A DNA stretch of 64,000 nt from Endozoicomonas sp. G2_2 (GTDB taxonomy: Bacteria > Pseudomonadota > Gammaproteobacteria > Nevskiales > Salinisphaeraceae), in NCBI RefSeq assembly GCF_017744135.1, contig NZ_JAGHQU010000005.1, forward strand, positions 62,001 through 126,000, in the 5' to 3' direction. The position numbers were made by a program, and so were the translations under genes. The notes under the pieces are model-generated. The model did no database searches. It was not told the origin of the DNA and was given only the letters and a program-made list of their open reading frames with translations. Positions 8,180 to 15,861 of the stretch are shown here, in pieces (the first letter of the stretch is position 1; every line of letters begins with the position of its first letter).

Positions 8180-8987
8180 CGGCCGTGAAATCCGCGGCCT
8201 GACCTGCGGTATCGATATCGAAATAGGCGGCCATGAGCCGATGTATGGCCGGATGCGCTGCCGCCAACGCCGCGCCGCGTTGAAAGAAGGATTCGACGGC
8301 CACGGCAAAGAACTCGGTCGGGTTCTCGGCGCCGTAGATGTCGAGTACCGGTGAGCCTGCGTCGCGCAGCTGCTCGAACGCCGTCCCGAAGGCATCCGAC
8401 CAGCTGTCGAAATCCGCCATCGGCGGCGCGCCTTCGCTCTGCGGCGCAGCGAAATCCAGCAGGTGGGCGAACTCGTGCAGGATCACGTTGTGATCGGCGC
8501 CGGCCAGCGCCTGTTCGATATCCGCCCAGGCGAGGATCACGCGGCCGCTGTCCCAGGCTTCTCCGGAGGCGAGCATGGGCAGATCGTCCACGAGCCCCTG
8601 CTCGTCGGGAAACGTCTGCGGGATGTAGAACGCGTCCGGGTAGACGAGTATCTCGCCCGGCAGATCGAACACGCCCGGCTGCGCGCCCAGGCACAACAGA
8701 CTCGCCTGGCCCGCGATCACGAGCTGCATGTCGCGCGTGATCTCCAGCCCGTTGCAGCCCACGAAACGCACGTCCGCGACCATCTGGGCGGCCAGCGAAG
8801 CGAGCCGCGTGCGCTGGCGTGCATCCAGCAATTTCGCCCACGGCAGCCGTGCGAAAAGCCGCTCACGATCCGCGTCCGAAAGCGCTGGTGGCTGCCGGCC
8901 GAGCGCACGAAGCCTTGGATAGGCGATAATACCGGCCGCGACGACCAGCGCGCCGCACAGCACCAGGACCGCGCCGGCGACGTTCAT
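8166..8987 (-). CDS. mtfA: MtfA-like zinc peptidase (M90 family)
   Basis: 273 residues with an N-terminal membrane anchor (about residues 3-23) and a gluzincin-type active site HEFAH at 171-175, followed by LLDF. A downstream Glu in TEFFAVAVESFF could be the third zinc ligand. E. coli MtfA (265 residues) binds the Mlc repressor and has aminopeptidase activity, tuning glucose PTS expression. The membrane anchor here is unlike soluble E. coli MtfA, though anchored relatives are common. No PTS or Mlc gene is in the window, so the partner is unknown. It is convergent with the upstream reductase, with a short overlap. Confidence 0.88.
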   Translation of the reverse strand: MNVAGAVLVLCGALVVAAGIIAYPRLRALGRQPPALSDADRERLFARLPWAKLLDARQRTRLASLAAQMVADVRFVGCNGLEITRDMQLVIAGQASLLCLGAQPGVFDLPGEILVYPDAFYIPQTFPDEQGLVDDLPMLASGEAWDSGRVILAWADIEQALAGADHNVILHEFAHLLDFAAPQSEGAPPMADFDSWSDAFGTAFEQLRDAGSPVLDIYGAENPTEFFAVAVESFFQRGAALAAAHPAIHRLMAAYFDIDTAGQAADFTAATPR

Positions 8988-9044
8988 TCAACAACGCCCA
9001 CGGCGCGATAGGGCGCGCGCGGCCTGACAGACAAGGAACGGTGA

Positions 9045-9644
9045 TTGCTCGTGACCTGGCTTGAAATAGGGCAAAGCATCTTCGGCACGGTGACCTCGTT
9101 CGTGATCTGGTCGCTGCTGGTCTACGCCTTCTATGTTCTGCGCAATCGCAGCCTCGAGTACAAGCTCAAGCAGCTGGTCCAGCCGGAGCGCAGCGACCCC
9201 GACGAAGACCGGGTGCACATCATCTGCGCCAACGGCACCGACGTGCGGGTGACGATACGGGACGTGCGCCTGATCACTGATGACGACGTGCACGTCAGCC
9301 TCACATATATCGGCGATACCGGCGATGTCATTCGCCCGCGCAAGCCGAACGACATCATTGCACGCCGGCGTAATCCGGTGACCACCTGGCACGAAAAGGC
9401 GGGGCTGATCGAGCGAAACTTCGTCGCCCTGCCGGCCCAGACCGCGGGCCTCTGGGCGCTGACCGCCCAGCAGGTGGAGGACGCCCGCTGGAATTTCACG
9501 ACCTGTTTTCTGGTGATCGATTATCCGACCCTGCTGAATACCCGCAAGCTCATGGTCGTGTATGCCAAGCAGGACATCGTTCAGGCGCTCAACGACGACT
9601 TCAATCGCTATATCGTCAACGCCCGCCGGCGCCATCAGGACTAG
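9045..9644 (+). CDS. membrane-anchored protein of unknown function
   Basis: 199 residues that I do not recognise. There is one predicted transmembrane segment near the N terminus (about residues 10-32, SFVIWSLLVYAFYVL), then a basic patch and a soluble domain rich in beta-type sequence (VHIICANGTDVRVTIRDVRL and on), ending in a polar tail. The start is probably TTG at 9045, because AAGGAA ends 6 nt before it; a GTG two codons later is the alternative. The stop codon TAG lies inside the CTAG that begins the inverted-repeat element downstream. Divergent from the mtfA-like gene. Confidence 0.7.
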   Translation: MLVTWLEIGQSIFGTVTSFVIWSLLVYAFYVLRNRSLEYKLKQLVQPERSDPDEDRVHIICANGTDVRVTIRDVRLITDDDVHVSLTYIGDTGDVIRPRKPNDIIARRRNPVTTWHEKAGLIERNFVALPAQTAGLWALTAQQVEDARWNFTTCFLVIDYPTLLNTRKLMVVYAKQDIVQALNDDFNRYIVNARRRHQD

Positions 9645-9926
9645 GGCCTGTTGCCGTTTCATGCGAGTCCGCGCCAAGGGCTGTTTTGTGGCAAGACAAG
9701 GCGTAGCACGCGCCGCGCAGTCATTGTCGCGCAGCGTGCTAGAACGCTGGATTGCCGGCGTATCTTTATTTTTTTTGGGCGCTTGTCCCGAAGGGTTGGG
9801 CCGCAAATCGCGCTCTGCGGCGTTGCGAGCCTTGATCGTGGCACGCCACGACCGGCGCTCGCGCCTTGCAGAACACGATTTGCGGTCTCCAACGCGGCGC
9901 TCGCATGAAACGGCAACAGGCCCTAG
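9641..9926. mobile_element. MITE-like element with perfect 27-bp inverted repeats
   Basis: Positions 9641-9667 and 9900-9926 are exact reverse complements. Each outer end is CTAG followed inward by GGCCTGTTGCCG. If CTAG is the target duplication, it fits the YTAR targets of IS5-type transposons, and the GGCCTGTTG tip resembles IS903-type ends; both are inference. The 230-bp interior has no transposase and holds more palindromes (CCGCAAATCG against CGATTTGCGG; GCACGC against GCGTGC) and a T-rich run. It occupies the whole gap between the hypothetical gene and the 5'-nucleotidase gene, and provides the stop codon of the former. Confidence 0.75.
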
Positions 9927-9944
9927 CGCTCGCGCGCGACGCGG

Positions 9945-10835
9945 TTACTCGTTGGCCACGCCGTGCGGGACGTGGCCGGCGGCGATCCGGCCGGCGGCCT
10001 TGCCGATATGGGTGGCCTGATCGTCGAAGAAGATATCGGCGCCGAAGGCTTCCAGAAACTCTGCCTTGGTCATGCCGCCGAGAAACAGCGCCTCGTCGAT
10101 CCGGATATGCCACGCACGCAGGGTGCGGATCACGCGCTCATGCGCGGGTGCGCTGCGTGAGGTGACCAGGGCCGTGCGAATCGGGCATTCGGCCGGGTCG
10201 AACTCGGCCTGAATACGCGTCAGCGCTTCCAGAAACGCCTTGAACGGGCCGCCCGGCAGTGGCTCGCCCGCCGAACTGACTTCGCTGGCCGCGAATGCCT
10301 CGAGGCCCTGTTCCTTGAAGATGCGCTCCGCATCGTCCGAGAACAGCACCGCGTCACCGTCGAAGGCGATCTTGAGCGCGCCGTCGGCACCGGCCAGCGA
10401 ATGGCCGGGCACGATGGTCGCCGCGGCACAGCCGGCCTTGAGCGCGGCGCGCACATCGTCCGGATCGGCCGACAGGAACAGATCCGCGCCGAAGGCGCCC
10501 ACATAGCGATACGGCGAACTGCCGCTGGTAAAGGCCGCGCGGGTGATCGGCAGCTTGTGGTGGGCGATGGAGTTGAACACGCGCAGACCGGTATCGGCGC
10601 TGTTACGCGACAGCAGGATCACTTCCACGCGTTCGCTTTCCGCCTCGTTGAGCGACAGCAGCTTGCGTACCAGCCCGAAGGCGACGCCCGGTTCCAGCAC
10701 GTCTTCCTCGTGCTGGATCTGGTAATTGCAGTAGGCCTCGCGGCCGTCGGTCTCGAATACTCGGTGGCTTTCCTCGAGATCGAACAGCGCGCGCGAGGAG
10801 ATGCCGATGACCAGCTTGTCGGGGCGTTTGCTCAT
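9945..10835 (-). CDS. 5'-nucleotidase (cN-I-like, PF06189 type)
   Basis: 296 residues of the cytosolic 5'-nucleotidase I family, a HAD-like group that removes the 5'-phosphate of nucleoside monophosphates. Visible features are LVIGISSRALFDLEESHRVF at the N terminus (DLE where typical HAD enzymes have DxD), SRNSADTGLRVFNSI, the segment FDGDAVLFSDDAERIF (metal-binding acidic cluster), and C-terminal LGGMTKAEFLEAF then DIFFDDQ. Length and motif order match bacterial members. It is a single-gene unit ending beside the inverted-repeat element, with the porin leader on its other side. Confidence 0.88.
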   Translation of the reverse strand: MSKRPDKLVIGISSRALFDLEESHRVFETDGREAYCNYQIQHEEDVLEPGVAFGLVRKLLSLNEAESERVEVILLSRNSADTGLRVFNSIAHHKLPITRAAFTSGSSPYRYVGAFGADLFLSADPDDVRAALKAGCAAATIVPGHSLAGADGALKIAFDGDAVLFSDDAERIFKEQGLEAFAASEVSSAGEPLPGGPFKAFLEALTRIQAEFDPAECPIRTALVTSRSAPAHERVIRTLRAWHIRIDEALFLGGMTKAEFLEAFGADIFFDDQATHIGKAAGRIAAGHVPHGVANE

Positions 10836-10924
10836 GGCGGCAAGTGTAGCGTTCGTTGCGGTGACTGTATCCCCGCGGGCGAAAAAGGCGCCTTTCAGGC
10901 TTGGTCAGCTGCTTTTCTATCGGC

Positions 10925-10940
10925 TGAGACTAAAGTCTCA
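10925..10940. promoter_or_regulatory. candidate operator palindrome TGAGACT-AA-AGTCTCA
   Basis: A perfect 7-bp inverted repeat with a 2-bp centre in the divergent region between the nucleotidase and porin genes. The form is that of a homodimeric regulator site. No assigned regulator in the window matches it. It lies about 270 bp before the porin start and 90 bp before the nucleotidase start, so it may serve either. Confidence 0.4.
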
Positions 10941-11155
10941 AGCGTTGGCGGGTCCGATATTTCAACGGATTCAGCAGCCTGGCCAGAGGCCTGTTTTTAG
11001 CAAAATTCGCTGATTGTGTGAGAAATCAGGTCATTTTTCGCCTGTAAATGCCCCTTTTGGCAGGTTGTTTGCCTTACACTCGTCTTCGAGCTTATGGCTC
11101 GGGTAACCGGCCGACCGTGGCGTACGCGCTCGCGGTGGGGTACGGTCTATATAGC

Positions 11156-11179
11156 CGGTTCGTGGTGGGACACGAACCG
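11156..11179 (+). promoter_or_regulatory. 5'-leader hairpin before the porin gene
   Basis: CGGTTCGTG, a 6-nt loop, then CACGAACCG: a perfect 9-bp stem about 30 nt upstream of the porin ATG and 20 nt before its Shine-Dalgarno (AGGGAGA). It may be an mRNA-stabilising or regulatory stem in the leader, or an operator. There is no U-tract, so it is not a terminator. Confidence 0.45.
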
Positions 11180-11209
11180 TGGGGAACAAGCTTTTCAGGG
11201 AGAAAACCG

Positions 11210-12625
11210 ATGGGGACTCATCCGTTCAATTCAGGCAAGGTGCGCGCGTCTGTGCGTAACGTGATCGGTACGGCAGTCGCCGTTCCGCTGCTGTTCTCGG
11301 CAATGCCCGCCATGGCGCAGAGCCAGCAGGAAGAGATGCAGGATCTGCGTGACCAGATCCAGCAGATGCAGCAGCGCTTCGATGAGATGCAGCAGCAGCA
11401 GGAACAAATGGCGCAGGAACAGTCGTCGCCGCGTTCCGACGACCAGTTGGTATCCAAGTCGGAAGACGGCGAAGGCTTCATGGTCGGCGACACCAACATC
11501 AAGGTGAACGGCTACTTCAAGTTCGACGCCATCTACGATTTCGAAGACGACCACGACGCCTTGCTGGGCCCGTCTGATGCGATTGGCACCCTCAACGCCA
11601 AGGGCACCGACTCGCCCGGTGACGGCGATTTTGGCGTTACCGTCAAGCAAACCCGTCTCAAGATCGCGACCACCACTCCCACTGAGTTTGGCGATCTGGG
11701 CGGTTATATCGAGATGGACTTCTATGGCAAGCCCTACGATGAGTCGTTCGACAGCGCCCCTTCTCCGCGTGTGCGTCGTGCCTATCTGACGTTTGGCAAC
11801 TGGCTGATCGGTCGCGACTGGTCCACCTTCTCGGACTTCAACTACGGCACCACGCTGAACTTCTACGGCCCGCAGGCGCAGCTGTTCGAGCGTCAGGCGC
11901 AGGTCCGCTACACGATGGCGGCTGGCGAAGATACGACCGTTGATTTCGCGCTCGAGAATCCGGGCGGTGGAACGGTCGTCGCCGGTGACACGGTACTTCA
12001 GGCGCCGGGCGCAGGTGATCCTGCCAACGACACGACGGATGGTATCGGCACTGAGAACAAGGTGCCGGATGTGGTTGTGCGGCTCCAGAGCTCAAGTGGG
12101 CCTCTGAGCTTCCAAGCAGCCGCCATTGGACGTTATCTAGAGGCAGATATTAGCGACGGCACTTTGGATGGCGACGAGCAGTCGACAGTGGGCTACGGTT
12201 TGAACCTGGGCGGTTCTCTATCGCTGCCGACCGGTACGACTTTCATGCTCTCGAGCGTCTACGGCGAAGGCATCGGCAAGTACTTTTATGCCCCCGCAGG
12301 TGGCGCCGATGCATACGTGACTACCGACGGCCAGCTCGAGGCCATCGAGCGCTACGGCTTCATCGGTACGATTTCGCAGGAGCTCACCCCGACGCTGACG
12401 ACCAATGTCATCTACGGCAAGGGCTTCTCCGAAAGCCCAGATGACTTTGTCGGCGCTACGGATGAGCTGCATGACGAGTCTTCGACTCTGGCCGTCAACC
12501 TGCTGTACACGCCGGTCGATCCGCTGACCTTCGGTATCGAGTACAACCGTGCCGAGTACGAGCAGCAGAACGGCGTCGATGCCGACGCGCAGAACGTGCA
12601 GTTCTCGACGATCTACAACTTCTAG
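11210..12625 (+). CDS. DcaP-like trimeric outer-membrane porin
   Basis: 471 residues. A signal peptide ends around AMA-QSQQ (residue 38). It is followed by a Gln/Glu/Met-rich heptad region (about 41-75) that should form a trimeric coiled coil, and then a beta-barrel starting with GYFKFDAIYDFEDDHD and ending in Phe (TIYNF), the usual outer-membrane C-terminal signature. This architecture is that of the DcaP family, known from Acinetobacter, where it imports dicarboxylic acids and other negatively charged compounds. The ATG at 11210 follows AGGGAGA. Longer in-frame upstream starts cross the leader hairpin and lack a signal peptide. It is monocistronic, closed by two hairpins. Confidence 0.88.
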   Translation: MGTHPFNSGKVRASVRNVIGTAVAVPLLFSAMPAMAQSQQEEMQDLRDQIQQMQQRFDEMQQQQEQMAQEQSSPRSDDQLVSKSEDGEGFMVGDTNIKVNGYFKFDAIYDFEDDHDALLGPSDAIGTLNAKGTDSPGDGDFGVTVKQTRLKIATTTPTEFGDLGGYIEMDFYGKPYDESFDSAPSPRVRRAYLTFGNWLIGRDWSTFSDFNYGTTLNFYGPQAQLFERQAQVRYTMAAGEDTTVDFALENPGGGTVVAGDTVLQAPGAGDPANDTTDGIGTENKVPDVVVRLQSSSGPLSFQAAAIGRYLEADISDGTLDGDEQSTVGYGLNLGGSLSLPTGTTFMLSSVYGEGIGKYFYAPAGGADAYVTTDGQLEAIERYGFIGTISQELTPTLTTNVIYGKGFSESPDDFVGATDELHDESSTLAVNLLYTPVDPLTFGIEYNRAEYEQQNGVDADAQNVQFSTIYNF

Positions 12626-12644
12626 TAGCCGTCGCTGCAGGACT

Positions 12645-12697
12645 TCGCCCGGCGTTTCGCCGGGCGACTCGAAGCCCCGGTTCGCCGGGGCTTTGTT
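12645..12697 (+). terminator. double hairpin terminator after the porin
   Basis: Two adjacent stems: TCGCCCGGCG-TTT-CGCCGGGCGA (12645-12667) and AAGCCCCGG-TTCG-CCGGGGCTT (12672-12692) followed by TTGTTGT. The second, with its UUCG-type tetraloop and T-rich tail, looks like the intrinsic terminator. Confidence 0.8.
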
Positions 12698-12743
12698 GTG
12701 TGCACACGCGCGATCGCTGCGCCGCCCACGTTAGGATGGCGCC

Positions 12744-14555
12744 ATGAGCCGTCATGCATCACCGCGCGCCCGATCCGGGGATGGATCCCGGTCGTCGACG
12801 ACACTCGCCGAGGCGGTGGCGTTGCACCGGGCCGGTCGGCTGGATGCCGCCGACGCCTGCTACCGGCGCATCAAGCGGCGCGACCCGGATTACGCCGAAG
12901 CATTGCGCCTGCGAGCGCTCATCGCCCACCGGCGGCGTCAGCCCGATGCCGCGATCAAGCTGTTGCGCCGGGCCACGGAACACCAGCCGGCCAACCCGGT
13001 GCACCATCACAGCCTGGCCGAATTGTTGCGCGTCAGCGGCGACACCCGCGCTGCGATCGCGGCCTACCGGCGCGCGTTCGCTCTTCAGCCCGAGCGCGCG
13101 GCCAACGGCCTCGACCTCGGCGATGCGCTGGCCGGCGCGGGTTTCAGCGACGATGCCCTGACGGTCTACGCCGATGTCGTCGAACGCCACCCGGCCCATA
13201 TCGATGCCTACCTGCGTAGCGCGGCCCTGATATACGAGCGCGGCGATCCGGCCGGTGCGGCTGCGCAGCTGTCGCGCGCCCAGGCGCACGTTTCTGACGA
13301 TGCCGATACGCAGTGCGCGCTGGCCGCGGCCTGGGGCGGCATCGAGGCGCACGATCGCGCCGCGGCGCTTTATGAGACCGTTGTCGCGCAGGCGCCCGAT
13401 CACGCGCGGGCCCTCGCGGGCCTGGGCAGCGCCTGCCAGAGCCGTGGCCAGTTCGCGGCTGCAGCACGGCATTTCGAGCACGCTCTCGATCGCGACCCGG
13501 GCCTGGGCTGGGTATACGCGGCGCTGATGAACAACCGCCGTTATGCCATGAGCGCGGATCGGATCGCGGCCATGCAGCGGCAGGCGGCCGATGCCGCGGT
13601 GGGCGATACGGTGCGCAGTCATATGCACTTCGCGCTTGGTCATCATTACGACGCAAACAAGGCACCCGACCCGGCATTCGCTCATTTCGAAGCGGGCAAC
13701 CGTTTGCATGCACAGCGCCATCGCTTTGCGCCGCAGGTGTTCGACGATCGTATCGAGCGCATTATCACGCAGTGCGACAGCCGATTCTTCGCCGAGCGCG
13801 CGGGTGACGCATCGGGCTGGGAGCAGCAAAGCGCGCAGCCGATATTCATTGTCGGCATGCCGCGCTCCGGCACCAGCCTCGTGGAGCAGATCGTCGCCAG
13901 TCATCCACAGGCGCATGGCGCCGGCGAACTGAACGATATCCGCCGCATGGTGCGCGAGTTGCCGGCGATCACCGGCAGCGATCGGCCCTATCCGGAATGT
14001 ATGGACCGGCTGACGCCCGCCCAGGCCGACACGCTTGCCGGGCGCTATCTCGGCGCCCTGGCGGCGCGCGCGCCCGAGGCGGCGCGGGTGACCGACAAGA
14101 TGCCGTTCAACATGCTCTGGCTGGGGCTGATCGCGCGCCTGTTCCCGAACGCCCGCGTGGTGTATTGCCGGCGCGAGGCGATGGATAACTGCCTGTCCTG
14201 TTATTTCCAGCTGTTCAACCAGGGCATGCGCTTCGCCTATGATCAGGGCCATGTCGGCCAGGTCTATCGTCAACACGAGCGGTTGATGGCGCATTGGCAG
14301 GCGCATCTGCCCCTGTCCATGCTCACCGTCGACTATGAGGCGCTGGTGGCCGAGCCCGAGGCGCAGAGCCGTCGACTGATCGCGTTCACCGGCCTGGACT
14401 GGGACGATCGCTGCCTGGATTTTCATCAGCACGGCCGCGACGTGCGTACCGCCAGCGTCTGGCAGGTTCGCCAGCCCGTATACCGTTCGTCGGTCGAACG
14501 CTGGCGCGCGTACGCGCCCTGGCTGGGGCCGCTGGAGGCCGCGCTCGCGCGATAG
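12744..14555 (+). CDS. TPR-repeat sulfotransferase
   Basis: 603 residues. The N-terminal half (about 20-290) consists of tetratricopeptide repeats (for example AVALHRAGRLDAADACYRRI, AALYETVVAQAPDHARALAG). The C-terminal half (about 360-600) is a PAPS-dependent sulfotransferase domain: the 5'-phosphosulfate loop PIFIVGMPRSGTSLVEQI starts near 366, and the 3'-phosphate segment FPNARVVYCRREAMDNCLS follows. Proteins of this TPR plus Sulfotransfer_1/3 layout are common in marine proteobacteria. The acceptor is unknown; proteins, polysaccharides or lipids are possible. It is followed 36 nt later by the MBL exonuclease gene, though the two are not obviously related. Confidence 0.88.
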   Translation: MSRHASPRARSGDGSRSSTTLAEAVALHRAGRLDAADACYRRIKRRDPDYAEALRLRALIAHRRRQPDAAIKLLRRATEHQPANPVHHHSLAELLRVSGDTRAAIAAYRRAFALQPERAANGLDLGDALAGAGFSDDALTVYADVVERHPAHIDAYLRSAALIYERGDPAGAAAQLSRAQAHVSDDADTQCALAAAWGGIEAHDRAAALYETVVAQAPDHARALAGLGSACQSRGQFAAAARHFEHALDRDPGLGWVYAALMNNRRYAMSADRIAAMQRQAADAAVGDTVRSHMHFALGHHYDANKAPDPAFAHFEAGNRLHAQRHRFAPQVFDDRIERIITQCDSRFFAERAGDASGWEQQSAQPIFIVGMPRSGTSLVEQIVASHPQAHGAGELNDIRRMVRELPAITGSDRPYPECMDRLTPAQADTLAGRYLGALAARAPEAARVTDKMPFNMLWLGLIARLFPNARVVYCRREAMDNCLSCYFQLFNQGMRFAYDQGHVGQVYRQHERLMAHWQAHLPLSMLTVDYEALVAEPEAQSRRLIAFTGLDWDDRCLDFHQHGRDVRTASVWQVRQPVYRSSVERWRAYAPWLGPLEAALAR

Positions 14556-14591
14556 CGGCCGCTCGACGTTTGACCGGAGATCGCTAGCGCC

Positions 14592-15599
14592 ATGGCTGCC
14601 GTCATCGAACTCACCGACAAGGGTCTGTACTGCGCGGCCGGCGATTTTCATATCGACCCGTGGCGGCCGGTCGAGCGCGCGCTGATCACCCACGCCCACG
14701 CCGACCACGCCCGCAGCGGCCACCGCCACTACTGGGCCACGCGGGACAGCGCGCCGATCCTGTACAAGCGCCTCGGCGGCCGGATCGAGCTCACTCCGGT
14801 GGATTACGGCGATGCACTCACCTTCGGCGGCGCGCGGGTGTCGTTCCACCCGGCCGGCCACGTGCTCGGCTCGGCCCAGATCCGGGTCGAGGTCGACGGT
14901 GAAGTCTGGGTCGCCTCCGGCGACTACAAGCGCGACGCGGATCCGACCTGCGCGGATTTCGAAGTCGTGCCCTGCGATACGTTCATCACCGAGGCCACGT
15001 TCGCGCTGCCGGTCTATCGCTGGGCGGACACCGCCGGGGTGGCGGCCGATATCCATGCCTGGTGGCAGGCCAACGCCGCCGCCGGGCGCACGAGCGTGCT
15101 GTTTTCCTACTCGCTGGGCAAGGCACAGCGCCTGCTGGCCGAGCTCGCGCGTTTCACCGACGAAACCGTCTATCTGCACGGGGCGCTCGTGCCGCTGACC
15201 GAGATCTATCGCCAGGCCGGTGTGCCCATGCTGGCCACCGAACCGGTCAGCGCGCAGGATCGAAAGGCCCATTTCGCCGGGTCGCTGGTGATGGCGCCGC
15301 CGTCGGCGGCCGGCTCGCGCTGGATGCGTCGCTTCAAGCACCACGAGACCGGCTTTGCTTCGGGCTGGATGCGCATTCGCGGCAATCGCCGCCGGCGTGG
15401 CTACGATCGCGGCTTCGTGCTGTCCGATCACGCGGATTGGCCGGGGCTGATTCGCACCATCGAGCAGACCGGTGCGCGGCGGGTGCTGGCCACCCACGGC
15501 CGCACCGATGTGCTGGTGGCCTATCTGCGTGATCAGGGGCTCGACGCGGCGCCGCTGGCCACCGAATACGCCGACAGTCTCGAGGCCGAAGACGGCTGA
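14592..15599 (+). CDS. MBL-fold 3' exonuclease of the DNA-ligase-associated type
   Basis: 335 residues. The metallo-beta-lactamase signature ITHAHADHAR at 32-41 gives metal ligands His34, His36, Asp38 and His39. HPAGHVLGSAQI and SGDYKRDADPT supply later ligands, and the C-terminal VLSDHADWPGL and ATHGRTDVL match the beta-CASP-like exonuclease family. Relatives are usually encoded beside an ATP-dependent DNA ligase and a Lhr-type helicase (the LHR-core pathway). Neither partner is present here, so they may be elsewhere or absent. The alternative reading is an mRNA 3'-end-processing-type nuclease. Confidence 0.87.
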   Translation: MAAVIELTDKGLYCAAGDFHIDPWRPVERALITHAHADHARSGHRHYWATRDSAPILYKRLGGRIELTPVDYGDALTFGGARVSFHPAGHVLGSAQIRVEVDGEVWVASGDYKRDADPTCADFEVVPCDTFITEATFALPVYRWADTAGVAADIHAWWQANAAAGRTSVLFSYSLGKAQRLLAELARFTDETVYLHGALVPLTEIYRQAGVPMLATEPVSAQDRKAHFAGSLVMAPPSAAGSRWMRRFKHHETGFASGWMRIRGNRRRRGYDRGFVLSDHADWPGLIRTIEQTGARRVLATHGRTDVLVAYLRDQGLDAAPLATEYADSLEAEDG

Positions 15600-15678
15600 C
15601 TGCGCGCTGACTCGACTGCCAGCGGCCCCGGCGTCTGCGTTATGCTGGCGAAATCGTTCCCGAATCAGGAGGCGCGCC

Positions 15679-15819
15679 ATGGCGTCAGGGCCTGCTGCTG
15701 CTTCATATGGCCCCGCGTTGCGGCCCGGAATCGTGTCAAACGAGGCGCAGCGCGCGGGCGGGTTGCGTTCTTGCAGCCGGCCGCGCGACCCCGAATATAG
15801 CGGCGGCGCGTGTTCCTGA
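15679..15819 (+). CDS. possible 46-residue small ORF
   Basis: An ATG with a near-ideal Shine-Dalgarno (AGGAGG, 6 nt upstream) opens a 46-codon frame ending before the patatin gene. A TATGCT about 35 nt upstream could be a -10 box. The peptide (MASGPAAASYG...) is Gly/Ala/Ser/Arg-rich, contains two Cys, and I do not recognise it. The good ribosome site is the only positive evidence. Confidence 0.22.
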   Translation: MASGPAAASYGPALRPGIVSNEAQRAGGLRSCSRPRDPEYSGGACS

Positions 15820-15861
15820 TCGCGGCGCATACTGCCGGCGCTCTGGTCTAGGGGACAGCGC

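Larger units (their letters stand above)
10836..11209. other. 374-bp divergent regulatory region upstream of the porin
   Basis: No gene. It separates the divergent 5'-nucleotidase and porin genes and contains two clear palindromes described separately (10925-10940 and 11156-11179). The stretch around 10990-11070 is less GC-rich than its surroundings and is the likely promoter area, but I could not settle on a single -35/-10 pair. Confidence 0.6.
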
